From positions 620,001 through 684,000 of the forward strand of contig CP108997.1 in NCBI GenBank assembly GCA_036226585.1: a stretch of DNA of 64,000 nucleotides, written 5' to 3'. The translations under genes were made by a program, and so were the position numbers. The notes beneath the pieces are model-generated. The model did not search any database, was not told where the DNA came from, and saw nothing but the letters and a program-made list of their open reading frames with translations. Of this stretch, positions 37,213-45,446 are shown piece by piece. Every line of letters starts with the position of its first letter. Position 1 is the stretch's first letter. The DNA is from Streptomyces sp. NBC_00708. GTDB lineage: Bacteria; Actinomycetota; Actinomycetes; Streptomycetales; Streptomycetaceae.

Positions 37213-37609
37213 CCAGATCGTGCTGCGCGTCCCCAGGGAAGTCGTGGTCAAGGTGGTCGACGACGTCGAGGTGGCCGATCCGAGCGTGGGCCAGACCGGC
37301 ACGTTCGACGACGAACTGTTCGACGAGGACGGCAAGTTGATCGGCACCTCGCACGGTTCGTTCCGCATCGAGTACGTGCGGCCGGGCGACGGCGGGCTGC
37401 TGACCTACTACACCGAGGACATCACGCTCGACGACGGCACCATCCACGCCGAGGGGTGGGCGGACTTCAACGACGTGCGCACCAGCGAGTGGGTGCACTA
37501 TCCGGCGACCGGCACCGGTGGCCGTTACGAGGGGCTGCGCGGCTTCCGCACCTGGCGGATGACCGGGGTCCGGGCCTCCGCCGAGGCGCGCATCCTGCTG
37601 TCCGACTGA
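37205..37609 (+). CDS. abyU: AbyU-type spirotetronate cyclase (Diels-Alderase)
   Basis: 134 aa, single-domain beta-barrel of allene-oxide-cyclase-like fold. It matches abyssomicin AbyU closely in my memory of that protein, e.g. VVVKVVDDVEVADP, FRIEYVRPGDGGLLTYY, HAEGWADFNDVRTSEWV and RTWRMTGVRASAEARILL. The residues lining the AbyU pocket (Phe41, Tyr76, Phe95, Tyr106, Arg122, Trp124, Met126) correspond here to Phe34, Tyr69, Phe88, Tyr99, Arg115, Trp117 and Met119, all unchanged. It should catalyse the intramolecular [4+2] between the exocyclic methylene of the tetronate and the chain-end diene to form the spiro centre. AGAGGA precedes the ATG. Confidence 0.9.
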   Translation: MADQIVLRVPREVVVKVVDDVEVADPSVGQTGTFDDELFDEDGKLIGTSHGSFRIEYVRPGDGGLLTYYTEDITLDDGTIHAEGWADFNDVRTSEWVHYPATGTGGRYEGLRGFRTWRMTGVRASAEARILLSD

Positions 37610-37641
37610 GGCCGGTTCCGTACGAGCGAGGAAGGGCCCTC

Positions 37642-38673
37642 ATGACGGGTCGGGACGTGTACATACGGTCGGCGGCCTCCGCGCTTCCCGGCCCGCCGCT
37701 GGACAACGCCACGCTGGCACAGCGGTTCGGCATGGACGCGCTGTGGCAGCAGTGGGTGGATGTCTTCATCGGCACCGCCTCGCGCCACCTGGCGCTGGAC
37801 CTGGACTCCGGGAAGCTCACCGTCTCGCTGGCGGACCTGGCCGAGGAGGCCGGGCGCGCGGCACTGGAGCGGGCGGGCCTGGGCCCGGACGGGGTGGACG
37901 CGGTGGTGCTGGGCACGGCGACACCGGACCGCCTGATGCCGGCGACGGTCAACATCGTCGCGGACCGGCTGGGCATCGACGGCGTACGGAGCTTCCAGCT
38001 CCAGTCGGGGTGCTCCGGCGCGGTCCAGGCGCTCGACCTCGCCCAGCAGCTGCTGCGCGCCGGGAGCGCCCGTACGGTGCTGGTGCTCGGCGGTGATGTG
38101 ATCGCCAGGTTCTACGACCTGGACGCCGATCTGCGCGCCACCGCCCCGGCCGAGCTGGTGAACTACGTCCTGTTCGGGGACGCGGCGGGCGCCGCCGTGC
38201 TGTCCACCGAGCCGGGCCCCGGGTCCGCCTCGGTGCGGGCGCTGTTCAGCCGGCTGGTGGGGCTCGGCCGGGAGCCGGGCGCGGTCCTGGAATGGTTCGG
38301 CCCCGCCGACCGGGACAGCGACCGGCCGGCCGCGACCGAGGACTACAAGGCGATCGAGCAGCACGTCCCGGTGATGGCCGGCGAGGTGCTGGACGAGCTG
38401 CTGGAGGGCCTGGGCTGGGCGCGCGAGGACGTGGACCTGCTGCTGCCCCCGCAGCTGTCGGGCCGGATGACCCGGCTGATCACCGAGGGGCTGGGGCTGC
38501 CGGACGCCGAGGCGGTCTCCTGCGTGGACGACGCCGGCAACTGCGGCAACGCCATCGTCTTCCTCCAGCTGGAGCGGGCGCTCGCGCGGCTGGCGGGCGG
38601 GCGGCGCGCGGTGGGCATCTCCATCGAGTCCAGCAAGTGGCTCAAGGCGGGCTTCGCCCTGGAAGGGAACTGA
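37642..38673 (+). CDS. abyA1: KASIII-like tetronate-forming synthase (AbyA1 type)
   Basis: 343 aa, FabH-fold. The acylated cysteine is Cys124 in LQSGCSGAVQAL and the late Asn is in DDAGNCGNA. The place of the FabH motif H-Q-A-N is taken by PPQLSG (269-274), so the classical decarboxylation histidine is missing. This fits a non-decarboxylative role in joining the polyketide thioester and glyceryl-ACP into the tetronate. GGAAGGG precedes the ATG, and the FkbH-like gene starts 4 nt after its stop. Confidence 0.9.
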   Translation: MTGRDVYIRSAASALPGPPLDNATLAQRFGMDALWQQWVDVFIGTASRHLALDLDSGKLTVSLADLAEEAGRAALERAGLGPDGVDAVVLGTATPDRLMPATVNIVADRLGIDGVRSFQLQSGCSGAVQALDLAQQLLRAGSARTVLVLGGDVIARFYDLDADLRATAPAELVNYVLFGDAAGAAVLSTEPGPGSASVRALFSRLVGLGREPGAVLEWFGPADRDSDRPAATEDYKAIEQHVPVMAGEVLDELLEGLGWAREDVDLLLPPQLSGRMTRLITEGLGLPDAEAVSCVDDAGNCGNAIVFLQLERALARLAGGRRAVGISIESSKWLKAGFALEGN

Positions 38674-38677
38674 CACC

Positions 38678-40543
38678 GTGACCGATGCGACCGCCGAGAG
38701 GCTGCGGGAGATCACGGCCGAGGACTACCCGGCCGTACGGGGGCTGGTGGCCGGTCTGTCCGGGGACGCGCTCGTCCGGGCGGGACGGCTGCTGGCCCGG
38801 CTCGACCCGGACCGGGTGCTCGCCGCGCACCCCGCCACACCCGCCCCGCTGATCGCGGTGACCGGCCACGGCACGCTCTCCGCGCTGGTGCCCGCGCTCA
38901 CCGGCGAGCTGGCCCGGCACGGGCTGCTGGCGCGGGTGCGGCTCTCCGACTTCGACAGCTGGGTCTTCGACCTCGCGGACCCCGGCAGCGCGCTGTACGC
39001 CGCCGCGCCCTCCCTCGTCCTGTGTGTGCTGGACGCGGATCTGGTGGCCGGCGAACTGCCGCTGCCCTGGCGGGTGGAGGACGTGGAACGCGTCCTGGCC
39101 GAGAAGACGGCCCTGGTCGAGCGGGCCGCCGAGGTCTTCGCGACGGCCGCCCGGGGCGCCACGCTCGTCCTCAACACCCTGCCGCTCCCCCGCTCGCTGA
39201 CCGCCCAGCTCGTGGACCTGGGCGCCCGTGCCCGGCTCGGCGCGGTGTGGCGGGAGGCCAACGCACGGCTGCTGCGGCTGACGGAGGCCCGGCCCGAGGT
39301 GGTCACCGTCGATCTGGACCCGCTGCTCGCCGAGGGGACCGCCGCCCGGGACGTACGGCAGAGTGTCTACGCCAAGGCGCACCTGTCCGACGCGCTGCTG
39401 GCCGGGTACGCCCGCGAGGTCGGCCATCTGGCGCGCCAGGCGGCGGGCGGCGCGAAGAAGGTGCTCGCCCTGGACCTGGACGACACGGTGTGGGGCGGGG
39501 TGCTCGGGGAGGCCGGCCCCGAGGGGATCGAGGTGGCGGGGAGCTATCGCGGGGAGGCGTTCCGGCGCTTCCAGGCGGTGGCGAAGCAGCTGGGCTCGCA
39601 GGGGGTGCTGCTGGCGGCCGTCAGCAAGAACGACCGGGAGCCGGTGGTGAAGACCCTGCGCGAGCACCCCGAACTGACCCTGCGCGAGGACGACTTCGTG
39701 CAGGTGCGGGCCAACTGGCGGCCGAAGCACGAGAACCTGGCCGAGCTGGCCGCCGATCTCAACCTCTCCACGGACAGCTTCGTGTTCGTCGACGACAGCG
39801 CCTTCGAGTGCGGTCTCGTGCGCCGCGAGCTGCCCGGTGTCGCGGTCCTCCAGGTGGGCGGGGAGCCCGCGCTGCACGTCGGACGTCTCCTTGCCGACGG
39901 CTGGTTCGACGTACGGGCGCTGACCGCCGAGGACCGGGCCCGCCCCGCCCGCTACCGCGAGGAGCAGGCCCGGCAGGACTTCCTGCACACCTTCGACTCG
40001 CTCGACGGCTATCTGCGCGAGCTGGACATCTCCGTGACCCTCGCGCCCGTGGACGCGTCCCGGACCGACCGGATCTCGCAACTGACGCTGCGCACCAACC
40101 AGTTCAACCTCACCACCCGGCGTCTCCAGCCGGCCGAGGTACGGGCGCTGCGCGAGGACCCGGCGGCGCGGGTGCTGGCGATCGAGTCGGCGGACCGGTT
40201 CGGGGACAACGGCCTGGTCGGGGCGGTGCTGCTGCGGCGCGATGCCGGGGTGCTGCACATCGAGAACTTCCTGCTGAGCTGCCGGGTCTTCTCACGCTCC
40301 ATCGAGCAGGCGGTGCTCGGCGCCGTGCTGGAGCACGCCTTCGACGAGGGCGCGGAGGAGGTGCGGGCCGGGTATGTGCGGACCGCCCGCAACGGCAAGG
40401 TGGCGGACTTCTATCCGCGGGCCGGCTTCGAGACCGTGCGCGCCGACGACGCCTCGGCCGACTTCCGGCTCACGTCCCGGCCGGCCGCCAGCCCCGTGGA
40501 CCACATCCGACTGACCGCGCGTTTCGAAAGGGACCTCCCGTGA
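38678..40543 (+). CDS. abyA2: FkbH-like glyceryl-ACP synthase (HAD superfamily; AbyA2 type)
   Basis: 621 aa. An N-terminal SGNH-like half (to ~250) precedes a HAD phosphatase domain with the nucleophile motif DLDDT at 266-270, WGGVLGE, SKNDREPV and FVDDSAFE. A C-terminal GNAT-like region follows (LTLRTNQFNLTTRR, IENFLLSCRVFSR, GFETVRAD). FkbH proteins take 1,3-bisphosphoglycerate, dephosphorylate it and load D-glyceryl onto an ACP, the three-carbon unit of tetronates. GTG start with GGAAGGG upstream. Overlaps the ACP gene by GTGA. Confidence 0.93.
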   Translation: MTDATAERLREITAEDYPAVRGLVAGLSGDALVRAGRLLARLDPDRVLAAHPATPAPLIAVTGHGTLSALVPALTGELARHGLLARVRLSDFDSWVFDLADPGSALYAAAPSLVLCVLDADLVAGELPLPWRVEDVERVLAEKTALVERAAEVFATAARGATLVLNTLPLPRSLTAQLVDLGARARLGAVWREANARLLRLTEARPEVVTVDLDPLLAEGTAARDVRQSVYAKAHLSDALLAGYAREVGHLARQAAGGAKKVLALDLDDTVWGGVLGEAGPEGIEVAGSYRGEAFRRFQAVAKQLGSQGVLLAAVSKNDREPVVKTLREHPELTLREDDFVQVRANWRPKHENLAELAADLNLSTDSFVFVDDSAFECGLVRRELPGVAVLQVGGEPALHVGRLLADGWFDVRALTAEDRARPARYREEQARQDFLHTFDSLDGYLRELDISVTLAPVDASRTDRISQLTLRTNQFNLTTRRLQPAEVRALREDPAARVLAIESADRFGDNGLVGAVLLRRDAGVLHIENFLLSCRVFSRSIEQAVLGAVLEHAFDEGAEEVRAGYVRTARNGKVADFYPRAGFETVRADDASADFRLTSRPAASPVDHIRLTARFERDLP

Positions 40544-40767
40544 AGACCGTCGATGACTTCGTCACGCTGCTGCGCGACGAACTCGCCCTGCCCGTCACCG
40601 CCGAGGACCTGGGGCGCGGGCTGGACACCGTGGAGTCCTGGGACTCGGTGCATCTGCTGGCGCTGTGCACGGCGCTGGAGCGGGAGACCGGCCGTTCGCT
40701 GCCGCTGGCGGACGTCCTGGAGGCGACGAGCCTGCGGGACGTGTACCTGCTGGCGGTGGCACCGTGA
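40540..40767 (+). CDS. abyA3: Stand-alone acyl carrier protein for the glyceryl unit (AbyA3 type)
   Basis: 75 aa. The phosphopantetheine site is Ser36 in VESWDSVHLL, a W-D-S variant common in glyceryl ACPs rather than the D-S-L of fatty-acid ACPs. It carries glycerate between the FkbH-like enzyme and the KASIII-like synthase. Starts GTG at 40540 inside the FkbH stop (GTGA) and itself ends in a GTGA overlap with the next gene. Confidence 0.92.
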   Translation: MKTVDDFVTLLRDELALPVTAEDLGRGLDTVESWDSVHLLALCTALERETGRSLPLADVLEATSLRDVYLLAVAP

Positions 40768-41534
40768 GCGACGCCCCGGAGGCCGGTGAGCCGCTGCCCC
40801 GCCAGCGCCGGCACACGCTGTTCTTCCTGGAGGTCATCCGGGACTTCTCGCCGGTGTTCCTCGACACCGAGGTGGATATGACCCGGGTGCTCGCCCACCG
40901 GGCGGCCGCGCTGGAGAGCGAGGGCGTGCGGTATGCGACCACCTCGTACGTGCTGCGCGCGGCCGGCCGGGTCCTCGCGAAGCACCCGGACGCCAACGCG
41001 GCGGTGAGCGGAGGACCGCTCCGGCCCAGGATCGCCCACTATCCGTTCGTCAACGGGAAGGTCGCCCTGGACCGCACCCTGGACGGCCGCCGGGTGGTCC
41101 TCGGCACCATCGTGCCCGGTGTCCATGAGGCGGAACTCCCCGCCATCCAGGACCATCTGGCGCGGATCAGGGACGGCGACCCGGAGAAGCTGCCCGAGTT
41201 CGAAGGGGTGCGGAAGCTGCACCGGGCGGGCTGGACCGAGGGCCGCAGGGCGTTCCGCAAGGCGGCGCACTCGCTCGCCCTGCGCCCTCATCTCAACGGC
41301 ACGTTCGCGGTCACCTCGCTGGGCCACCGCGCGGTGGACTCCTTCCACTCGGTGGGCGGCACCACGACCACGTTCGGGGTGGGCAGGGTCCTGGACCGGC
41401 CCGTCGTGCGGGACGGGCGGATCGTGGTGGCACCGGTGCTGCGGCTCAGTCTCGCCTTCGATCACCGGGTCATCGACGGGGCCGAGGCGGCGGACGTACT
41501 GACCGAGGTCAAGGAGGCGCTGGAGAGCGTATGA
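40764..41534 (+). CDS. abyA4: 2-oxoacid dehydrogenase E2-like acyltransferase (AbyA4 type)
   Basis: 256 aa, only the catalytic domain of dihydrolipoamide acyltransferases; no lipoyl or E3-binding domains. The CAT-fold motif FDHRVIDGAEAA has the catalytic His234 and Asp238, and NGTFAVTSLG supplies the usual core strand. In abyssomicin-type pathways this enzyme O-acetylates the primary alcohol of the tetronate, preparing elimination. GTGA and ATGA overlaps join it to its neighbours. Confidence 0.92.
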   Translation: MSDAPEAGEPLPRQRRHTLFFLEVIRDFSPVFLDTEVDMTRVLAHRAAALESEGVRYATTSYVLRAAGRVLAKHPDANAAVSGGPLRPRIAHYPFVNGKVALDRTLDGRRVVLGTIVPGVHEAELPAIQDHLARIRDGDPEKLPEFEGVRKLHRAGWTEGRRAFRKAAHSLALRPHLNGTFAVTSLGHRAVDSFHSVGGTTTTFGVGRVLDRPVVRDGRIVVAPVLRLSLAFDHRVIDGAEAADVLTEVKEALESV

Positions 41535-42616
41535 ACGACATCGCGGAACTGAAGAACTTCGTGGTCGCCCACACCCGTTCGCAGGGGCTGCCACCCGAGC
41601 ACTACGACCCGCTGCTCGCCCGGATCACCGACGACGGGGACGGCACTCCGGGCTCCTGGGTGCACGAGTGGAGCGCCGAGGGCGCACGGCTGGAGGCCGA
41701 CGGCAGACCTCTGGACGCGTGCGTGCACTACAACATGGCCCGCTTCCCTTTCGTGGACGGGGCCGCGCGGCAGGAGGCGCTGGAGCGGTGCACGGCGGCC
41801 TTCGACACCTGGCGGTCGGACTTCCCGGCGGTGCAGCGGCTGGACGTCGGCCTCGCCGGAGGCCGTATCCGCTGCTGGACGGCGGGTCTCGACGCCTCGG
41901 ACCCGAAGCCGCTCCTGGTGATGACCGGCGGGATCGTGTCCATCAAGGAGCAGTGGGCGCCGGTGCTGCTCCAGCTGGCGGCGCTGGGCTTCGCCGGGGT
42001 GGTCACCGAGATGCCGGGAGTGGGCGAGAACACCCTGTTGTACGGGGCGGACAGCTGGCAGATGTTCCCGGCCGTGCTCGACGCGGTCGGCGACCGGGCC
42101 GACACCTCCCGTACGTACGCGCTGGCGCTGAGCTTCAGCGGTCATCTGGCGCTGCGGGCGGCCCTGCACGACGCGCGGATCAGCGGGGTCGTCGGGGCGG
42201 GGGCTCCGCTGCACGACTTCTTCACCGACACGGCGTGGCAGCGGACGGTGCCCCGGGTCACCACGGACACGCTCGCGCATCTGACCCGGACGAAGCCGGA
42301 CGAGGTGTACGGGTTCATCCGGGACTGGGCGCTGACGCCCGATGAGCTGGCGGCGCTGCGGATTCCGGTCGCGCATGTGACGAGCCTGCGCGACGAGATC
42401 ATCCCGCCGGGCGACGCCCGGCTGCTGCGGGAGCGGGTGCGCGGGGTGCGGCTGCTGGCCCACGACGATGTGCACGGCTCCCCGTCGCACTTCGCACAGA
42501 CACGGCTGTGGACGCTGCTGTCGGTACTGCGGATGCGCGGCGGTTACGGAGAGCAACGGACCGCGCTCACACGCGAGTTCGCACGGCTGCGGTACGGCGG
42601 GGGGAAGCGGGGATGA
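41531..42616 (+). CDS. abyA5: Alpha/beta hydrolase-fold acetate-eliminating enzyme (AbyA5 type)
   Basis: 361 aa with an N-terminal helical cap and an alpha/beta hydrolase core. The nucleophile elbow is LSFSGHL (Ser203), the acid is likely in SLRDEIIPPGD, and the base His is in VHGSPSH. By homology to AbyA5 it eliminates acetate from the acetylated tetronate to create the exocyclic double bond used by the Diels-Alderase. ATGA overlaps at both ends place it inside the tetronate operon. Confidence 0.9.
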   Translation: MNDIAELKNFVVAHTRSQGLPPEHYDPLLARITDDGDGTPGSWVHEWSAEGARLEADGRPLDACVHYNMARFPFVDGAARQEALERCTAAFDTWRSDFPAVQRLDVGLAGGRIRCWTAGLDASDPKPLLVMTGGIVSIKEQWAPVLLQLAALGFAGVVTEMPGVGENTLLYGADSWQMFPAVLDAVGDRADTSRTYALALSFSGHLALRAALHDARISGVVGAGAPLHDFFTDTAWQRTVPRVTTDTLAHLTRTKPDEVYGFIRDWALTPDELAALRIPVAHVTSLRDEIIPPGDARLLRERVRGVRLLAHDDVHGSPSHFAQTRLWTLLSVLRMRGGYGEQRTALTREFARLRYGGGKRG

Positions 42617-43113
42617 CCGGCACGAGAGCCCTTGAGGGCGGCGCCCGATGTCTGCGCAATGTGCTCGGGCGGTTCGCGACGGGTGTGGTGGCCGTCGCCT
42701 CGCAGGACCCGGTGACCGGTGTGCGGTCGGGGCTGGCGGCGAACTCCTTCTGTTCGGTGTCCCTCGATCCGCCACTGGTCTCGTTCTGTGTGGCGGACAC
42801 CAGCACCAGCTGGCCGCGCATCCGGGCCGGCGGGCTGCTGGGCATCAGCATCCTGGGCGTCGGGCAGCGCGAGGCCGCGTCCCGGCTCGCGGTGACCGGC
42901 GGGGACAAGTTCCACGGCATGCCGTGGGGCCGGTCGCCGGACGGGGCGCCGGTGCTGGAGGGCGCGCTGGCGTGGCTGGAGTGCTCCATCGAGGCGGAGC
43001 ACCCGGCGGGCGACCATGTGATCGTGGTCGCCCGGGTGCACCGGCTGGACGCGGTCGAGGACGGCGACCCGCTGCTGTTCTTCCGCGGGTCGTACGGACG
43101 GCTCAGCCGCTGA
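42613..43113 (+). CDS. NAD(P)H:flavin reductase (AbyZ type)
   Basis: 166 aa, flavin-reductase-like domain (FMN-binding split barrel). Motifs include GRFATGVVAVAS, GLAANSFCSVSLDPPLVSFCV and DHVIVVARVHRLD. It supplies reduced flavin to a two-component monooxygenase, most likely the luciferase-like protein encoded at 45447. Overlaps the hydrolase gene by ATGA, and its 3' end overlaps the convergent TetR gene by 11 bp. Confidence 0.92.
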   Translation: MTGTRALEGGARCLRNVLGRFATGVVAVASQDPVTGVRSGLAANSFCSVSLDPPLVSFCVADTSTSWPRIRAGGLLGISILGVGQREAASRLAVTGGDKFHGMPWGRSPDGAPVLEGALAWLECSIEAEHPAGDHVIVVARVHRLDAVEDGDPLLFFRGSYGRLSR

Positions 43114-43807
43114 TCCCGCCGGGGGCCCCCGGTGCCGCGGCGCCGGGGGCCTTGCTGTCGGTGCCGAAGGCGCGCAGGAAGGTGTCGACGCCCGCCGTGA
43201 CGACCTTGGCGACGTCCTCCGGGTCGAGCGGCCGGGTGCCCAGCGCGCTCATCCCCGGCAGCTCGTCGTAGACCAGCGCGATGAACTGATTGGCCGCCCT
43301 GACCGGGTCCTCGACCCGCAGGTGTCCGGCGTTGGCCAGCCGGGCGAGGCGGCCCGCGAGCGCCTCGGTGAACTGGTTGGGCCCGCTGGCCCGTACCGCG
43401 TCGAAGAGGTCCGGGAAGCGCACGGCCTCCGCGTACAGCAGCCGGCGCACGGCCTCGGACTGCTCGTCGCAGTAGCAGTCGACGAGCTTGGTGGCCAGGT
43501 CCTCCAGGCCGGGGCGGAGCCGGCCCGGGTCGGCGGGGAAGGCGGTGAGGACGTCGAGGGTCTTGGCGTTGGACCGGGCGGCCGTCTCCGTCATGACGTA
43601 CCGGAAGAGCTTCTCCTTCGAGCCCAGGTGGTTGTAGATCGTCGGCTTGGAGACCCCGGCCTCGGCGGCGATCACGTCCAGACTCGCCTGGGCGTAGCCG
43701 ACCTGCGCGAAGACCCGCAGGGCCGCCTCCACGATCGCCCGTCGCTTGTCGAGGCGCCCCCGGTCCGCGGGGCGCCCGGCCGTCTCTTCGTTCTCGCCAA
43801 CGCTCAT
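43103..43807 (-). CDS. TetR family repressor (AbyC type)
   Basis: 234 aa. TetR HTH at residues ~23-68 (AIVEAALRVFAQVGYAQASL, AGVSKPTIYNHLGSKEKLF) with a helical ligand domain after it. It is divergent from the MFS exporter gene, with a palindromic candidate operator between them, the standard layout of an exporter repressor relieved by the antibiotic or an intermediate. Confidence 0.93.
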   Translation of the reverse strand: MSVGENEETAGRPADRGRLDKRRAIVEAALRVFAQVGYAQASLDVIAAEAGVSKPTIYNHLGSKEKLFRYVMTETAARSNAKTLDVLTAFPADPGRLRPGLEDLATKLVDCYCDEQSEAVRRLLYAEAVRFPDLFDAVRASGPNQFTEALAGRLARLANAGHLRVEDPVRAANQFIALVYDELPGMSALGTRPLDPEDVAKVVTAGVDTFLRAFGTDSKAPGAAAPGAPGGISG

Positions 43808-43841
43808 GCGCCCATGCTACCGTGCCAGCCACCTGTTTTAA

Positions 43842-43866
43842 CTACCCAGTAAAATTTTCTGGGTAG
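43842..43866. promoter_or_regulatory. Palindromic operator between tetR and the MFS exporter gene
   Basis: Exact 8-bp arms CTACCCAG (43842-43849) and CTGGGTAG (43859-43866) separated by the AT spacer TAAAATTTT. It lies 35 bp upstream of the tetR start and 20 bp before the exporter GTG, so one dimer pair could silence both promoters. Confidence 0.7.
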
Positions 43867-43886
43867 AGTGGTTCAAAGGAGTTGCC

Positions 43887-45359
43887 GTGTCTGAAACAAA
43901 GCCGGCGGAGAGCGGGCCTGCCCGGCTCGATGCCGCTCTGCTCACGCTCGTCGGCGTCATGGTGCTCGGCGGGATGATGTCGTACCTGGACGCGACGATC
44001 GTCAACGTCGGGATCAGCACGCTGGGCGGGGAGTTCCACGCGACGCTGGCCACCATCGAGTGGGTCACCACCGGCTATCTGCTCGCGGTCGCCCTGGCGA
44101 TCCCGCTGGCCGGCTGGGCCGTGGTCCGCTACGGCGCCAAGCGCATGTGGCTGCTCGGTCTGTCGGTGTTCCTCATCGGCTCGACGCTCTGCGCCTTCGC
44201 CTGGAACGCCGAGAGCCTGATCGCCTTCCGCATCGTCCAGGGCTTCGGCGGGGGCATGGTCGACCCGATCATGATGACCGTCGTCGCGGGCGCCGCCGGA
44301 CCCGCCAGGATCGGCCGGGTCATGGGCCTGGTCTCCGTCCCGATCACGCTCGGCCCGGTGGTCGGCCCCATCATCGGCGGACTGCTGCTGGACAACTTCT
44401 CCTGGGAGTGGATGTTCCTGGTCAACATCCCGTTCGCGCTGGCCGCGATCGTGCTGGCGGTCCGGGTGCTGCCGGCCGACCCGCCGCCGAGCGGTGACCC
44501 CGTCCCGTTCGACGCGCTGGGCGTGGCGCTGCTCTCCCCCGGTTTCGCCGCGATCGTGTTCGCGCTGTCCCAGGCGGGCGGCGACGGCTTCGGCAGCACG
44601 AAGGTGATCATCGGGCTCGCGGTGGGCGTCGCCCTGTTCGCCGCGTACACCGTGCACGCGCTGCGCACCTCGGTCACACCGCTGCTGGACCTCCGGCTGT
44701 TCGGCAGCAAGGGCTTCAGCGCGAGCGTGACCACCATGTTCCTGCTCGGCGGCGGACTGTTCTCGCTGCTCTTCCTGCTGCCGCTGTACTACCAGCAGGT
44801 CCACGGGCACTCGGTGCTGGAGTCCGGTCTGCTGCTCGCTCCGCTGGGCCTCGGCACCCTGATCGGGATGCCGATCGCGGGCAACCTCGCGGACAAGGTG
44901 GGCGCCCGGAGGCTGGTTCCGACCGGCGCGCTGCTGATCGGCCTCGGCGCCCTGGTCTTCACCGGCTCGGGCTCCGGCACCTCCCAGGTCGCGCTGACCG
45001 CCGCGCAGTTCGCCGCCGGCTTCGGCATGGGCCTGGTCGGGGCACCCACCATGGGCTCCGTCTACAAGACGGTCCCGGGCGAGTCGGTCGCCGGTGCCAC
45101 CGGCGCCGTCTTCATCCTCAACCAGATCGGCGCCTCGCTCGGTATCGCCGTCGTCGCCCTGATCCTCCAGGGCGGCGGCTCACACGCGGCCCCCACCGCC
45201 GACTCCTTCTCCAACGCCTTCTGGTGGCCGGTCGCCGCGGCCGTCGTGGTCTTCGCCGCCGGGCTCCTGCTGCCCGGGAAGCCCAAGCCCGAACCGGCCG
45301 CCGCCGAGGCGCCGGAGGAGACGCCCGCCGAGGCGGAACCGGTCACCGACCACGCCTGA
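43887..45359 (+). CDS. MFS drug exporter, DHA2 (EmrB/QacA) family (AbyD type)
   Basis: 490 aa with about 14 hydrophobic helices. Motif SYLDATIVNVGISTLGGEF in helix 1, the loop GWAVVRYGAKRMWLLG (motif A), and the motif-C-like GPVVGPIIGGLLLD are diagnostic of DHA2 drug:H+ antiporters. Probable self-resistance exporter. GTG start with AAAGGAG upstream. The acidic C-terminal tail (AAAEAPEETPAEAEP) is cytoplasmic. Confidence 0.93.
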   Translation: MSETKPAESGPARLDAALLTLVGVMVLGGMMSYLDATIVNVGISTLGGEFHATLATIEWVTTGYLLAVALAIPLAGWAVVRYGAKRMWLLGLSVFLIGSTLCAFAWNAESLIAFRIVQGFGGGMVDPIMMTVVAGAAGPARIGRVMGLVSVPITLGPVVGPIIGGLLLDNFSWEWMFLVNIPFALAAIVLAVRVLPADPPPSGDPVPFDALGVALLSPGFAAIVFALSQAGGDGFGSTKVIIGLAVGVALFAAYTVHALRTSVTPLLDLRLFGSKGFSASVTTMFLLGGGLFSLLFLLPLYYQQVHGHSVLESGLLLAPLGLGTLIGMPIAGNLADKVGARRLVPTGALLIGLGALVFTGSGSGTSQVALTAAQFAAGFGMGLVGAPTMGSVYKTVPGESVAGATGAVFILNQIGASLGIAVVALILQGGGSHAAPTADSFSNAFWWPVAAAVVVFAAGLLLPGKPKPEPAAAEAPEETPAEAEPVTDHA

Positions 45360-45446
45360 GACCGGCCCCACCCCGCACCCGCACATCCGTCCCGCCCCGC
45401 GCCGCCGGGCCACCCGCCCGGCGGCGCGCCCCTTCCGGAGGTCTCC

